Source: an uncultured Saprospiraceae bacterium (GTDB lineage: Bacteria; Bacteroidota; Bacteroidia; Chitinophagales; Saprospiraceae). Taken from it: 42,831 nucleotides of DNA. The DNA lies in assembly GCA_937951685.1 (NCBI GenBank), contig CALFBG010000059.1, positions 1-42,831 of the forward strand, written 5' to 3'. Made by a program: the position numbers and the translations under genes. The notes under the pieces are model-generated. The model searched no databases. It was given only the letters and a program-made list of their open reading frames with translations, and was not told the DNA's origin. Of the stretch, positions 25,355-31,831 are shown piece after piece (position 1 is the stretch's first letter; the number at the start of each line of letters is the position of its first letter).

Positions 25355-26710
25355 ATGTTTAATACAATATTAAAAGTAAGTGTGTTTTTGCTGATGGCGA
25401 ATACGCTTTGGGGACAGCAAGAATTAGGCTTGCACTTTAGTCCTCATTTGCTACAAGCTTCAAAAACAAATCCTGCCTTGTTAACCAATACGGAACATCG
25501 AGTTATCGTTGGTTTGCCAAGCGTTTTGCTAAGTTATTATCACGATGGTCCTAGTTTTAATGATCTGATTCGAAAGGATGGCGAGGACAATAATATTGTT
25601 GACGTTTCTGCGGTTTTGGAAACTTTAAAAGCCAATAATGTTTTACAGTCTAACGTAGAAGTAGAAACGATTAGTCTCGCCTTGAATTTAGGTGGATTAC
25701 ATTTTGCGCTAAGCCATTCCGTGAAGTTTAATGGCTTTGTTAATTATCCCAAAGAATTACCAGAATTTCTCTGGAATGGAAATGCTCAATTTATCGGACA
25801 AACGGTAGGCATTGGACCAGATTTACAAATCAATGCTTACAACGAATTTGGGATAGCTTTCGCTCAAAGGTTTAATCGCCTCAGCGTTGGTGCAAAAGTG
25901 AAATTTTTGACGGGCATTGGTGATGTATCTACTTCGCGTAAAAAGGTAGATGTCTTTACGAGCAACGATGTTTACCAAATTACGCTAGATACAGATTTAC
26001 AACTCAACACTTCTTCTTATCTCCGAATTGATAGCTTGACGAGCTTTGCAGTAGATACTGAAATCGGAAACTACCGAGCGGAGGATCTTTTTACTTCGAA
26101 TCGGGGATACGCTCTAGACTTAGGAATTAGCTATGCGCTGACGGATCGGTTGACGATTGGAGCGAGTGTTATTGACTTGGGAAATATCAATTGGAGTAAC
26201 TCCGTTCGCAATTATACTTCTACGGGACGATTGCAATATGATGGCTTAGATATTTCTAATGTGATTAAAGATGAAAATGTTTCTTTTGGTAATTTGACGG
26301 ATACGCTAGATCAGATTTTCAAATTTGAAGAAACGGCCGTTTCGTATAAAACGACACTTCCTCGAAAATTATATTTTTCTGCGGCTTACCAATGGAACGA
26401 TGTATTGACTTTTAATGTGTTGTATTTTAATGAAAATTATCGGGAGCAATCGTTCTCGGGATTTGCCATTGGTGCCAATACACATTTGGGCGATATTTTG
26501 TCTATCGGCGGGAGCTATGCGATTCGCCACGGAAGATTTGATAACTTAGGATTGAACGCTAGCTTGAAGCTAGGGCCAGCACAATTATACGTCGTAACGG
26601 ATAATATCATTGCCGCCTTTCAACCCTACAATAGTAGCAATATGAATATTCGGATGGGACTGAATCTCGCTTTTGGTAAAACACCTTTGCCAATGATGGA
26701 TACGCCGTAA
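25355..26710 (+). CDS. DUF5723 family outer-membrane protein (PorP/SprF-like barrel)
   Basis: A 451-residue outer-membrane beta-barrel. After a signal peptide (MFNTILKVSVFLLMANTLWG) comes the family start QQELGLHFSPHLLQASKTNP, then NTEHRVIVGLPSVLLSYYHD, and barrel-type strands through to LYVVTDNIIAAFQPYNSSNM and a short C-terminus. DUF5723 proteins resemble PorP/SprF in overall layout, but a direct role in T9SS is not established. An in-frame TTG at 25337 follows AGGAGA by only one base, too near for a normal ribosome site, so I prefer ATG 25355. It sits between a lipoprotein (44 bp upstream) and a T9SS-exported hydrolase (50 bp downstream), probably in one transcript. Confidence 0.82.
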   Translation: MFNTILKVSVFLLMANTLWGQQELGLHFSPHLLQASKTNPALLTNTEHRVIVGLPSVLLSYYHDGPSFNDLIRKDGEDNNIVDVSAVLETLKANNVLQSNVEVETISLALNLGGLHFALSHSVKFNGFVNYPKELPEFLWNGNAQFIGQTVGIGPDLQINAYNEFGIAFAQRFNRLSVGAKVKFLTGIGDVSTSRKKVDVFTSNDVYQITLDTDLQLNTSSYLRIDSLTSFAVDTEIGNYRAEDLFTSNRGYALDLGISYALTDRLTIGASVIDLGNINWSNSVRNYTSTGRLQYDGLDISNVIKDENVSFGNLTDTLDQIFKFEETAVSYKTTLPRKLYFSAAYQWNDVLTFNVLYFNENYREQSFSGFAIGANTHLGDILSIGGSYAIRHGRFDNLGLNASLKLGPAQLYVVTDNIIAAFQPYNSSNMNIRMGLNLAFGKTPLPMMDTP

Positions 26711-26760
26711 CCGATGACTTCAAAATAACTTCAAAGAATAAATTTAAAAATAAAGATAAT

Positions 26761-28032
26761 ATGAAAAAAATACTTTACACTTTATGCGCTTTCGGGCTAT
26801 TGATGAATGGGCAGCTAACCGCTCAAGTTGCGGGTTGCGACGGTGAACGATACGTCATGGAAACGTTCACAGACTTTACCAAAACAACGGTTAAGTACGG
26901 TGAAAACTTTACGGCAGATGGTACGTTTCAAGAATTGCTAATGGACGTTTATACACCAGATGGCGACGATATTGATAAAAGACCAGTAATCATTTGGGCA
27001 TTTCCAGGTGCTTTTATTTCTGGTCAACGCACTGATATGGATAGCTTGTGCCAGCAATTTGTGAAAAGAGGTTACGTTGCAGCAACGATTGATTATCGTT
27101 TATTGCCAACACCTTCTATTTTCAATATTCCTGATTCTCTCGATGTTTTGGACGAAGCGGTTCGGGCAATGGGAGATATGAAGGCAGCGGTTAGATATTT
27201 TAGACAAGACGCTGCGACGAATGATAATTTTGAAATTGATCCAGACTATATTTTTGTAGCGGGCGGTTCTTCTGGTGCTATCACGGCATTGCATACGGCG
27301 TATTTGGATGCCAATGATAATATTCCTGATTACCTACAAACGATTATCGCGGATAATGGCGGCTTGGAAGGTTCTAGTGGAAGTGCTGAAAATTTAACGT
27401 ACTCTTCGAAAGTACAAGGAGTAGTTAATCTATCAGGAGCTTTACACAAGCTAGATTGGTTGGACGCTGGCGAAGCACCATTAGCGAGTTACCACGGAAC
27501 GGATGACGAAGTTGTTCCTTATGGCTACGATTTTATCGGTGTTGAATTTTCGGGATTACAATTTGATTTTGTTACTGCTTATGGCAGCGAACGATTGGAA
27601 CAACGAGCAACGGCAGAAGGAGTCACCAACTTTCTAGTGGCAGCACCGGATGCTGGTCACGAATCTGCGTATACACCGGAGTTCGGTATTTACTACAATG
27701 ATTTTATTGTGAACGGGATTACTTTTTTACAAAATATCCTTTGTACGGAAACCGTTTCTACACAAGACTTGGAAAATCGAAGTCAAGAAGTACAAGTTTA
27801 CCCTAATCCAGCAAGTGAGTTTGTTACAATCGATTTAGGTACAATTAACGCAAATTATAACGTAAGTATCTTAGATCAATTAGGTCGAACCATCAAAGTT
27901 TTTTCACAACTTAATGATCAAAAGTTGACTTTAGGAAAAGAACATTTCGGGACAGGTTTATTTATCGTACAGTTAGACTTTATGGATGCTGGAATTGAGC
28001 GCATCAGCAAAAAACTTGTTTTCTACGACTAA
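26761..28032 (+). CDS. Secreted alpha/beta hydrolase (esterase-like) with type A T9SS sorting domain
   Basis: A 423-residue exported hydrolase. A signal peptide (cut near LTAQ) is followed by an alpha/beta-hydrolase domain: the oxyanion-region motif FPGAFISGQ, nucleophile elbow GGSSG with Ser170, the acid in HGTDDEVVP (D248 or D249) and His300 in PDAGHES, which together make a complete catalytic triad. From about residue 343 a Por-type C-terminal sorting domain follows (QVYPNPASEFVTIDLG...KKLVFYD), so the enzyme should leave the cell through T9SS and be released or attached at the surface. The layout resembles carboxylesterase/BD-FAE-type enzymes; the substrate is unknown. It ends the lipoprotein-DUF5723-hydrolase set and faces the metal operon, from which it is separated by a bidirectional terminator. 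Confidence 0.9.
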   Translation: MKKILYTLCAFGLLMNGQLTAQVAGCDGERYVMETFTDFTKTTVKYGENFTADGTFQELLMDVYTPDGDDIDKRPVIIWAFPGAFISGQRTDMDSLCQQFVKRGYVAATIDYRLLPTPSIFNIPDSLDVLDEAVRAMGDMKAAVRYFRQDAATNDNFEIDPDYIFVAGGSSGAITALHTAYLDANDNIPDYLQTIIADNGGLEGSSGSAENLTYSSKVQGVVNLSGALHKLDWLDAGEAPLASYHGTDDEVVPYGYDFIGVEFSGLQFDFVTAYGSERLEQRATAEGVTNFLVAAPDAGHESAYTPEFGIYYNDFIVNGITFLQNILCTETVSTQDLENRSQEVQVYPNPASEFVTIDLGTINANYNVSILDQLGRTIKVFSQLNDQKLTLGKEHFGTGLFIVQLDFMDAGIERISKKLVFYD

Positions 28033-28069
28033 ACACATAAGGTAAGAATCGCCGTAATTACGGGAAAAC

Positions 28070-28111
28070 AAAAAGATCGAATTTTCTGCGTGAAAGGTTC
28101 GATCTTTTTTT
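28070..28111. terminator. Bidirectional terminator between convergent genes
   Basis: AAAAAGATCGAA at 28070-28081 pairs perfectly with TTCGATCTTTTT at 28098-28109 around a 16-base loop. The A run on one side and T run on the other serve both the hydrolase (plus) and the ABC ATPase (minus). Confidence 0.88.
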
Positions 28112-28151
28112 GTGGTAAAACTTTAAGCGTCGTAGAAGGACTGACTTGTGC

Positions 28152-28895
28152 TTATTCAATCATACCCGTTTTATGTAAAATAGGCAATTGACCACCGTAA
28201 GTTTTGGCAATGTTTTCTTCCGTAAAAGTACTGAGCGTGTCTCCAAAAGCGATGAGTCGTTGGTTGAGCAAAACTACCGTATCAAAATAACTCGGCACGT
28301 TCGATAAATCGTGATGAACGACCAGTAAGGTCTTATTTTGGCTTGCCAATTTTCTTAAAATTTGAATGATCTTTTCTTCTGTCGTTACATCTACGCCCAC
28401 GAAGGGTTCATCCAATAAAAAAATATCGGCTCTTTGGCATAAAGCTCGCGCTAGGAAAACGCGTTGCTGCTGACCACCTGATAGTTCTCCAATTTGTCTT
28501 TCTTGTAAATGAGCAATACCGACCTCTTCTAAAGCCTCTAAGGCAATCTCTTTATCCGTATCGTTAATTCTTGAAAATACTTTTTTGTGCGGATATCTGC
28601 CCATGAGTACAATGTCAAAAACGGTCGCCGGAAAATCCCAATCGACCTCATTTTTTTGTGGAACGTATACAACCGTTTTACGTTGTGTGTCGATTGATTG
28701 TCCATTGATTAGTATAGTGCCTACGTTGATGTCAATTAAACCCAAAATCGCTTTAAAGAGGGTAGACTTTCCCGCACCGTTTGGACCAATGACGCCACAA
28801 ATTTTACCTTGTTCTAATTCTAAAAAAATGTTAGTCAATACGCGTTTGCGTTCGTACGAAACGGATAAGCCTTTGATGGAAATCGTGTTATACAT
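28152..28895 (-). CDS. Metal ABC transporter ATP-binding protein (Mn/Zn/Fe type)
   Basis: A 247-residue ABC ATPase of the metal-ion uptake group. It has Walker A GPNGAGKS at 37-44, a Q-loop region VPQKNEVDWDFPATV that is typical of Mn/Zn/Fe importers, signature LSGGQ at 138-142, Walker B IFLLDEP at 158-164 and the H-loop in VVHHDLS near residue 195. VLMGRYPHKK is another hallmark of this subfamily. It lies 7 bp behind the binding-protein gene, in the same operon as a DtxR-family regulator. The membrane permease that such an ATPase must energise is not encoded in the operon: only 118 bp separate this gene from the convergent hydrolase. Confidence 0.93.
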   Translation of the reverse strand: MYNTISIKGLSVSYERKRVLTNIFLELEQGKICGVIGPNGAGKSTLFKAILGLIDINVGTILINGQSIDTQRKTVVYVPQKNEVDWDFPATVFDIVLMGRYPHKKVFSRINDTDKEIALEALEEVGIAHLQERQIGELSGGQQQRVFLARALCQRADIFLLDEPFVGVDVTTEEKIIQILRKLASQNKTLLVVHHDLSNVPSYFDTVVLLNQRLIAFGDTLSTFTEENIAKTYGGQLPILHKTGMIE

Positions 28896-28902
28896 TCCTT
28901 GT

Positions 28903-29907
28903 TTAATTTAGCTTTTGATAGGCTAAGAAAAAGCCTCCTAAAAAAAGTACACCTAAAAAACCAATAATATAGTAGTTGGTATTTGATTCACTAGATTCCG
29001 CAATCGCGTCGGTGGCATCAGAAAACATTTCCTGAGAAAGCGCTTGATAAATGACATCGGTATTGTGGCGCAACATTTTCAAGTAAGTACTTGCTGGACT
29101 ATCTTTGTCACCAATGGAATCCGCGTATAATTTTCCACCTACTTTGATGTTATTGTCTTTTGCTAATTGTTCGAGTAACTTCGGTCGAATGGTACTTTCA
29201 ATAAATACGGCAGGCACTTTATTTTTTTTAATCACTTCGTTCAAACGCACCACGTCCGAGGTTTGAACATCAGCATCTGTAGATGTTCCAAGCACAGACT
29301 CTAACCGGATGCCGTAACGTCGTCCGTAGTATTGAAACGCGTCGTGGGAGGTAATGAGAATTCTCCTTGTTTGCGGAATTGCTCCTAACTTCTCCTTAAT
29401 GTATTGATCCAATTCCACCAAGGCTATTTTATACTTTTCAAAATTGGCTTGATAATCTTCTGCGTGCGCAGGATCTAATTCACTAAATGCATTTTTGATG
29501 TTTTCAGCGTAGATAATCCCATTGAGGGCATTCATCCAAGCGTGCGGATCCGTTGCATTTTCGTACACCTTACTCGTAATGACGTCGACACCTTCCGTTA
29601 CCAAAATGCTTTTAGCTTTGGTACCCGAATTTTCAATGAGTTCGTTTAGCCAACCTTCGAAGGTTAAACCATTTTTTAAAATCAAATCCGCACCGTTGAC
29701 GAGTTGTGCGTCACGCGGAGTAGGTTCGTGTAAATGTGGGTCGCCACCAATGGGAACGATACAGGTAATACTTAAATGTGGTCCCGCAATATTGCTCGCA
29801 ATGTCGGAAATCATAGAAGCAGTAGCAATTATTTTTTTCTCTGCTTGTTGAGCAAAGAGGGAAAGGGTTAACCAACAAAGTAGTAAGCTAATGGATATCT
29901 TTTTCAT
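28903..29907 (-). CDS. Metal-binding ABC substrate-binding protein (ZnuA/MntC/TroA family) with C-terminal membrane anchor
   Basis: A 334-residue cluster A-I binding protein that captures a divalent metal and hands it to an ABC permease. Expected ligands by alignment from memory are H58 (GGDPHLHEPTP), H122 (ATDPHAWM), E237 (VFIEST) and D263 (LYADSIGD). The H-H-E-D set is the type usually linked to Mn or Fe rather than Zn, and there is no His-rich loop. The leader (LLLCWLTLSLFAQQ) looks like an ordinary signal peptide, not a lipobox. Instead, about 312-331 form a hydrophobic C-terminal helix (YYIIGFLGVLFLGGFFLAYQ) followed by a lysine, so the protein is probably tethered by its tail. It lies 12 bp after the regulator and 7 bp before the ATPase. 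Confidence 0.92.
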   Translation of the reverse strand: MKKISISLLLCWLTLSLFAQQAEKKIIATASMISDIASNIAGPHLSITCIVPIGGDPHLHEPTPRDAQLVNGADLILKNGLTFEGWLNELIENSGTKAKSILVTEGVDVITSKVYENATDPHAWMNALNGIIYAENIKNAFSELDPAHAEDYQANFEKYKIALVELDQYIKEKLGAIPQTRRILITSHDAFQYYGRRYGIRLESVLGTSTDADVQTSDVVRLNEVIKKNKVPAVFIESTIRPKLLEQLAKDNNIKVGGKLYADSIGDKDSPASTYLKMLRHNTDVIYQALSQEMFSDATDAIAESSESNTNYYIIGFLGVLFLGGFFLAYQKLN

Positions 29908-29919
29908 GAATTTTCTTTT

Positions 29920-30594
29920 CTAAGAAGTTCTCGTCTTTACTTCTTGAACTAATAAATTTTGGGAAACTTTGATGCTAATAACTTGCTCCTTCGTCGCGTT
30001 AACATCAAGGCGTAGCGAGTCGTCAAAATCGAATTTTTCTAATACTTCTAATTGACTTCCCAAACCTAGGTCTAGTCGGTCTAAATACTGCAAGAAATGC
30101 GCAGAGTGTTCTTGTACCCCAACGACAATCGCGGTACATCCTACTGGCAACTGGCTCAGTGGAATTTGTTTTCTGAAAGTAAACTTCCCCTCTGCATCTG
30201 GAATTGGATCGCCGTGCGGATCAAATTTTGGAAAAGCTAAATATTCATCCAAACGATCAATTAAATGCTCGGAATGAATATGTTCTAATTGTTCCGCAAT
30301 ATCGTGTACTTCATCCCAATTGAAGTGTAGCTTTTCTACCAAAAATACTTCCCACAAACGGTGCTTACGAATCAGGTTCGTAGCAATTTTTTGCCCCGAT
30401 TTCCCTAGCGTCACACCCTTGTATTTTTCATAGTTGAGTAATTTTTTTTCCGCTAATCGCTTGAGCATGTCTGTCACGGAAGCCGCCGAGGTTTGCATCT
30501 CTTTTGCGATGGCATTGGTACTAGCTGCTTTTTTTTCTTGCTCTGATAGCTTAAAAATAGCTTTGAGATAATTTTCTTCAGTAAAAGAGAGCAT
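29920..30594 (-). CDS. DtxR/MntR family metal-dependent transcriptional regulator
   Basis: A 224-residue repressor that senses a divalent metal and controls uptake genes. The winged helix occupies about 1-65 (SFTEENYLKAIFKLSE, AIAKEMQTSAASVTDMLKRL, YEKYKGVTLGKSGQ). Metal and dimerisation residues follow: H78, E82, H97, E101, E104 and H105 correspond by eye to IdeR H79, E83, H98, C102, E105 and H106. Glutamate replacing the IdeR cysteine is the MntR-like state. FDPHGDPIPD at about 125-134 is a family landmark and the C-terminal ~70 residues look like an SH3/FeoA domain. I chose the ATG at 30594-30592, which gives the family start; an upstream ATG at 30651 would add 19 atypical residues. First gene of the operon, probably autoregulated. 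Confidence 0.92.
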   Translation of the reverse strand: MLSFTEENYLKAIFKLSEQEKKAASTNAIAKEMQTSAASVTDMLKRLAEKKLLNYEKYKGVTLGKSGQKIATNLIRKHRLWEVFLVEKLHFNWDEVHDIAEQLEHIHSEHLIDRLDEYLAFPKFDPHGDPIPDAEGKFTFRKQIPLSQLPVGCTAIVVGVQEHSAHFLQYLDRLDLGLGSQLEVLEKFDFDDSLRLDVNATKEQVISIKVSQNLLVQEVKTRTS

Positions 30595-30767
30595 AGTTAG
30601 TAGGCTATTTAAATTTATAAATGCATTGGTATTTATCGTAAATGAAAACATACGCTCGAATGGAACGGTTGTTTATGTTTGCACACTGTCAACAACTAAT
30701 TGGTGAACAAGTACTTTCATGGCGTCGATCCCTTATGTAGCTCAAACCAAACGTTTACTTACCATAA

Positions 30768-30775
30768 CAAAAGTA
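30768..30775 (-). promoter_or_regulatory. Likely promoter -7 box of the metal operon
   Basis: Read on the minus strand, TACTTTTG is an exact match to TAnnTTTG. The palindrome at 30779-30800 begins three bases upstream of it, so a bound repressor would cover the spacer and -33 region. Confidence 0.6.
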
Positions 30776-30778
30776 TAC

Positions 30779-30800
30779 ATTTTTAGATTAATCTAAAAAT
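30779..30800. promoter_or_regulatory. Perfect palindrome, probable metal-repressor operator
   Basis: The core TTTTTAGATTAATCTAAAAA is a perfect 20-bp palindrome, and one more base pair on each side matches. The TTAG...CTAA half-sites resemble DtxR-family boxes. It lies directly upstream of the likely -7 box of the metal operon and about 185 bp from the regulator's start codon. That position suggests autorepression when metal is plentiful. Confidence 0.7.
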
Positions 30801-30829
30801 AATACTAAGTAATGTCTAAAAACATTTAG

Positions 30830-30983
30830 GTGCTTGGACGAAACTGTGTATAAATGAAGGAAGGGTTTTATTTTAATTTAGGTGTTTTTGAAACTGAATA
30901 GCAAGGAGGTTGAGGAGAAAATAGCGAGGTGTAAGATCAAAAGACACCATCCGTAAGTGGTTACTTAATTTTGTCCAAGCACT
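30830..30983. mobile_element. Candidate miniature inverted-repeat element (GTGCTTGGAC ends)
   Basis: GTGCTTGGAC at 30830-30839 is perfectly inverted at 30973-30982 (GTCCAAGCAC), with near matches continuing inward (GAAACT against AAAATT). The 154 bp between are non-coding and contain an inner GGTGT...ACACC hairpin. A diverged copy of the left half is at 23488, and a faint third similarity lies at 34262-34312. No transposase is present; a clear target-site duplication is not visible (TTA occurs near both ends). Confidence 0.55.
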
Positions 30984-30987
30984 TATT

Positions 30988-31017
30988 TTGTCACATTCGC
31001 TTCTTTTTTTATCTTCG
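30988..31017 (+). promoter_or_regulatory. Promoter of the nitroreductase gene
   Basis: TTG at 30988-30990, then 19 bases, then TATCTTCG at 31010-31017, close to the Bacteroidota consensus TTG-N19-TAnnTTTG. The -33 part lies only 5 bp from the right end of the inverted-repeat element, so the element may have shaped this promoter. Confidence 0.55.
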
Positions 31018-31034
31018 AAGCAAATTGAACCCCT

Positions 31035-31616
31035 ATGAAATTTTTACCCGCAGACCTGAATGCATTGATCCGATCGAGAAGATCGATTTTTCCTGCAAGT
31101 TATGTTGATCGAGAAATTCCACGAGCAATTATTGAACAGATTTTAGAAAATGCTAATTGGGCACCCAATCATCGTCATACGGAACCTTGGCGATTTAAGA
31201 TTTTTACGGGTGCCGCTCGTCAAAGGCTAGGTGAATTTTTAGCGAATTACTACGAAACACACACCGCTCCCGAGAAATTTTCCCCCATGAAATTAAAGAA
31301 AACGATGAAAAAGCCACTCCAATCGGCTTGTGTCATCGCAATTTGTATGCAACGGGATCCAGCGGAACGAGTACCGGAGTGGGAAGAGTTGGCGGCGACG
31401 GCTTGTGCGGTGCAAAATATGTGGTTGAGTTGCACCGCTTACGATATTGGTTGCTATTGGAGCAGCCCCAAAGCAATACAGCTGGCAGATCAATTATTTC
31501 CACTCGCCGCGGGAGAAAAATGCCTAGGATTTTTATATATGGGATACCATCAAATGGAAGCGGTACCGGGCAAACGTACGACAGTAGCCGAAAAGTTGGT
31601 CTGGTTTGAGGATTAA
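31035..31616 (+). CDS. Nitroreductase family protein
   Basis: A 193-residue flavin (FMN) oxidoreductase of the nitroreductase fold, which uses NAD(P)H to reduce nitro compounds, quinones or similar acceptors; the natural substrate is unknown. The N-terminal phosphate-binding motif IRSRRSIFPASYVDREIPR is typical, then ILENANWAPNHRHTEPWRF (the conserved AxxAPS-like segment, here WAPNH), ACAVQNMWLSCTAYDIGCYW in the dimer core, and a C-terminal LGFLYMGYHQ strand. The length is normal and the protein should be cytosolic and dimeric. It is transcribed alone, away from the metal operon, and does not obviously belong to it. Confidence 0.92.
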   Translation: MKFLPADLNALIRSRRSIFPASYVDREIPRAIIEQILENANWAPNHRHTEPWRFKIFTGAARQRLGEFLANYYETHTAPEKFSPMKLKKTMKKPLQSACVIAICMQRDPAERVPEWEELAATACAVQNMWLSCTAYDIGCYWSSPKAIQLADQLFPLAAGEKCLGFLYMGYHQMEAVPGKRTTVAEKLVWFED

Positions 31617-31692
31617 AAAAACAACTTCAGTATAAAATCAAGAAGATCAGGCAGTAAAAACTGTGCTATTTATGGCATATTTAGCCGATTTT

Positions 31693-31723
31693 TTGTAGAT
31701 AATACAAAATTGCTGTACTTTAG
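31693..31723 (+). promoter_or_regulatory. Promoter of the pyrophosphatase gene
   Basis: TTG at 31693-31695, a 20-base spacer and TACTTTAG at 31716-31723 (one mismatch to TAnnTTTG). The transcript would carry a leader of about 100 nt that contains an unusually G/C-rich patch at about 31741-31790, with a possible TTACA...TGTAA hairpin inside. Confidence 0.55.
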
Positions 31724-31831
31724 CCGTCCGTAAAAAACAAGTGCGGCCGACAACTCCCCTTACAGGCTGGTGTAACTGCGGCATGTTATTATTTTAATGA
31801 TATCTAAAAATTCAAATAAAACAAAACGATT

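Larger units (their letters stand above)
30595..31034. other. Divergent intergenic region with operator and element
   Basis: No gene is seen between the metal-operon regulator (minus) and the nitroreductase (plus). The region holds a minus-strand promoter with an overlapping palindrome (30768-30800), a 154-bp inverted-end element (30830-30983) and a plus-strand promoter for the nitroreductase (30988-31017), each listed separately. The regulator's leader would be about 165 nt long. Confidence 0.6.
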
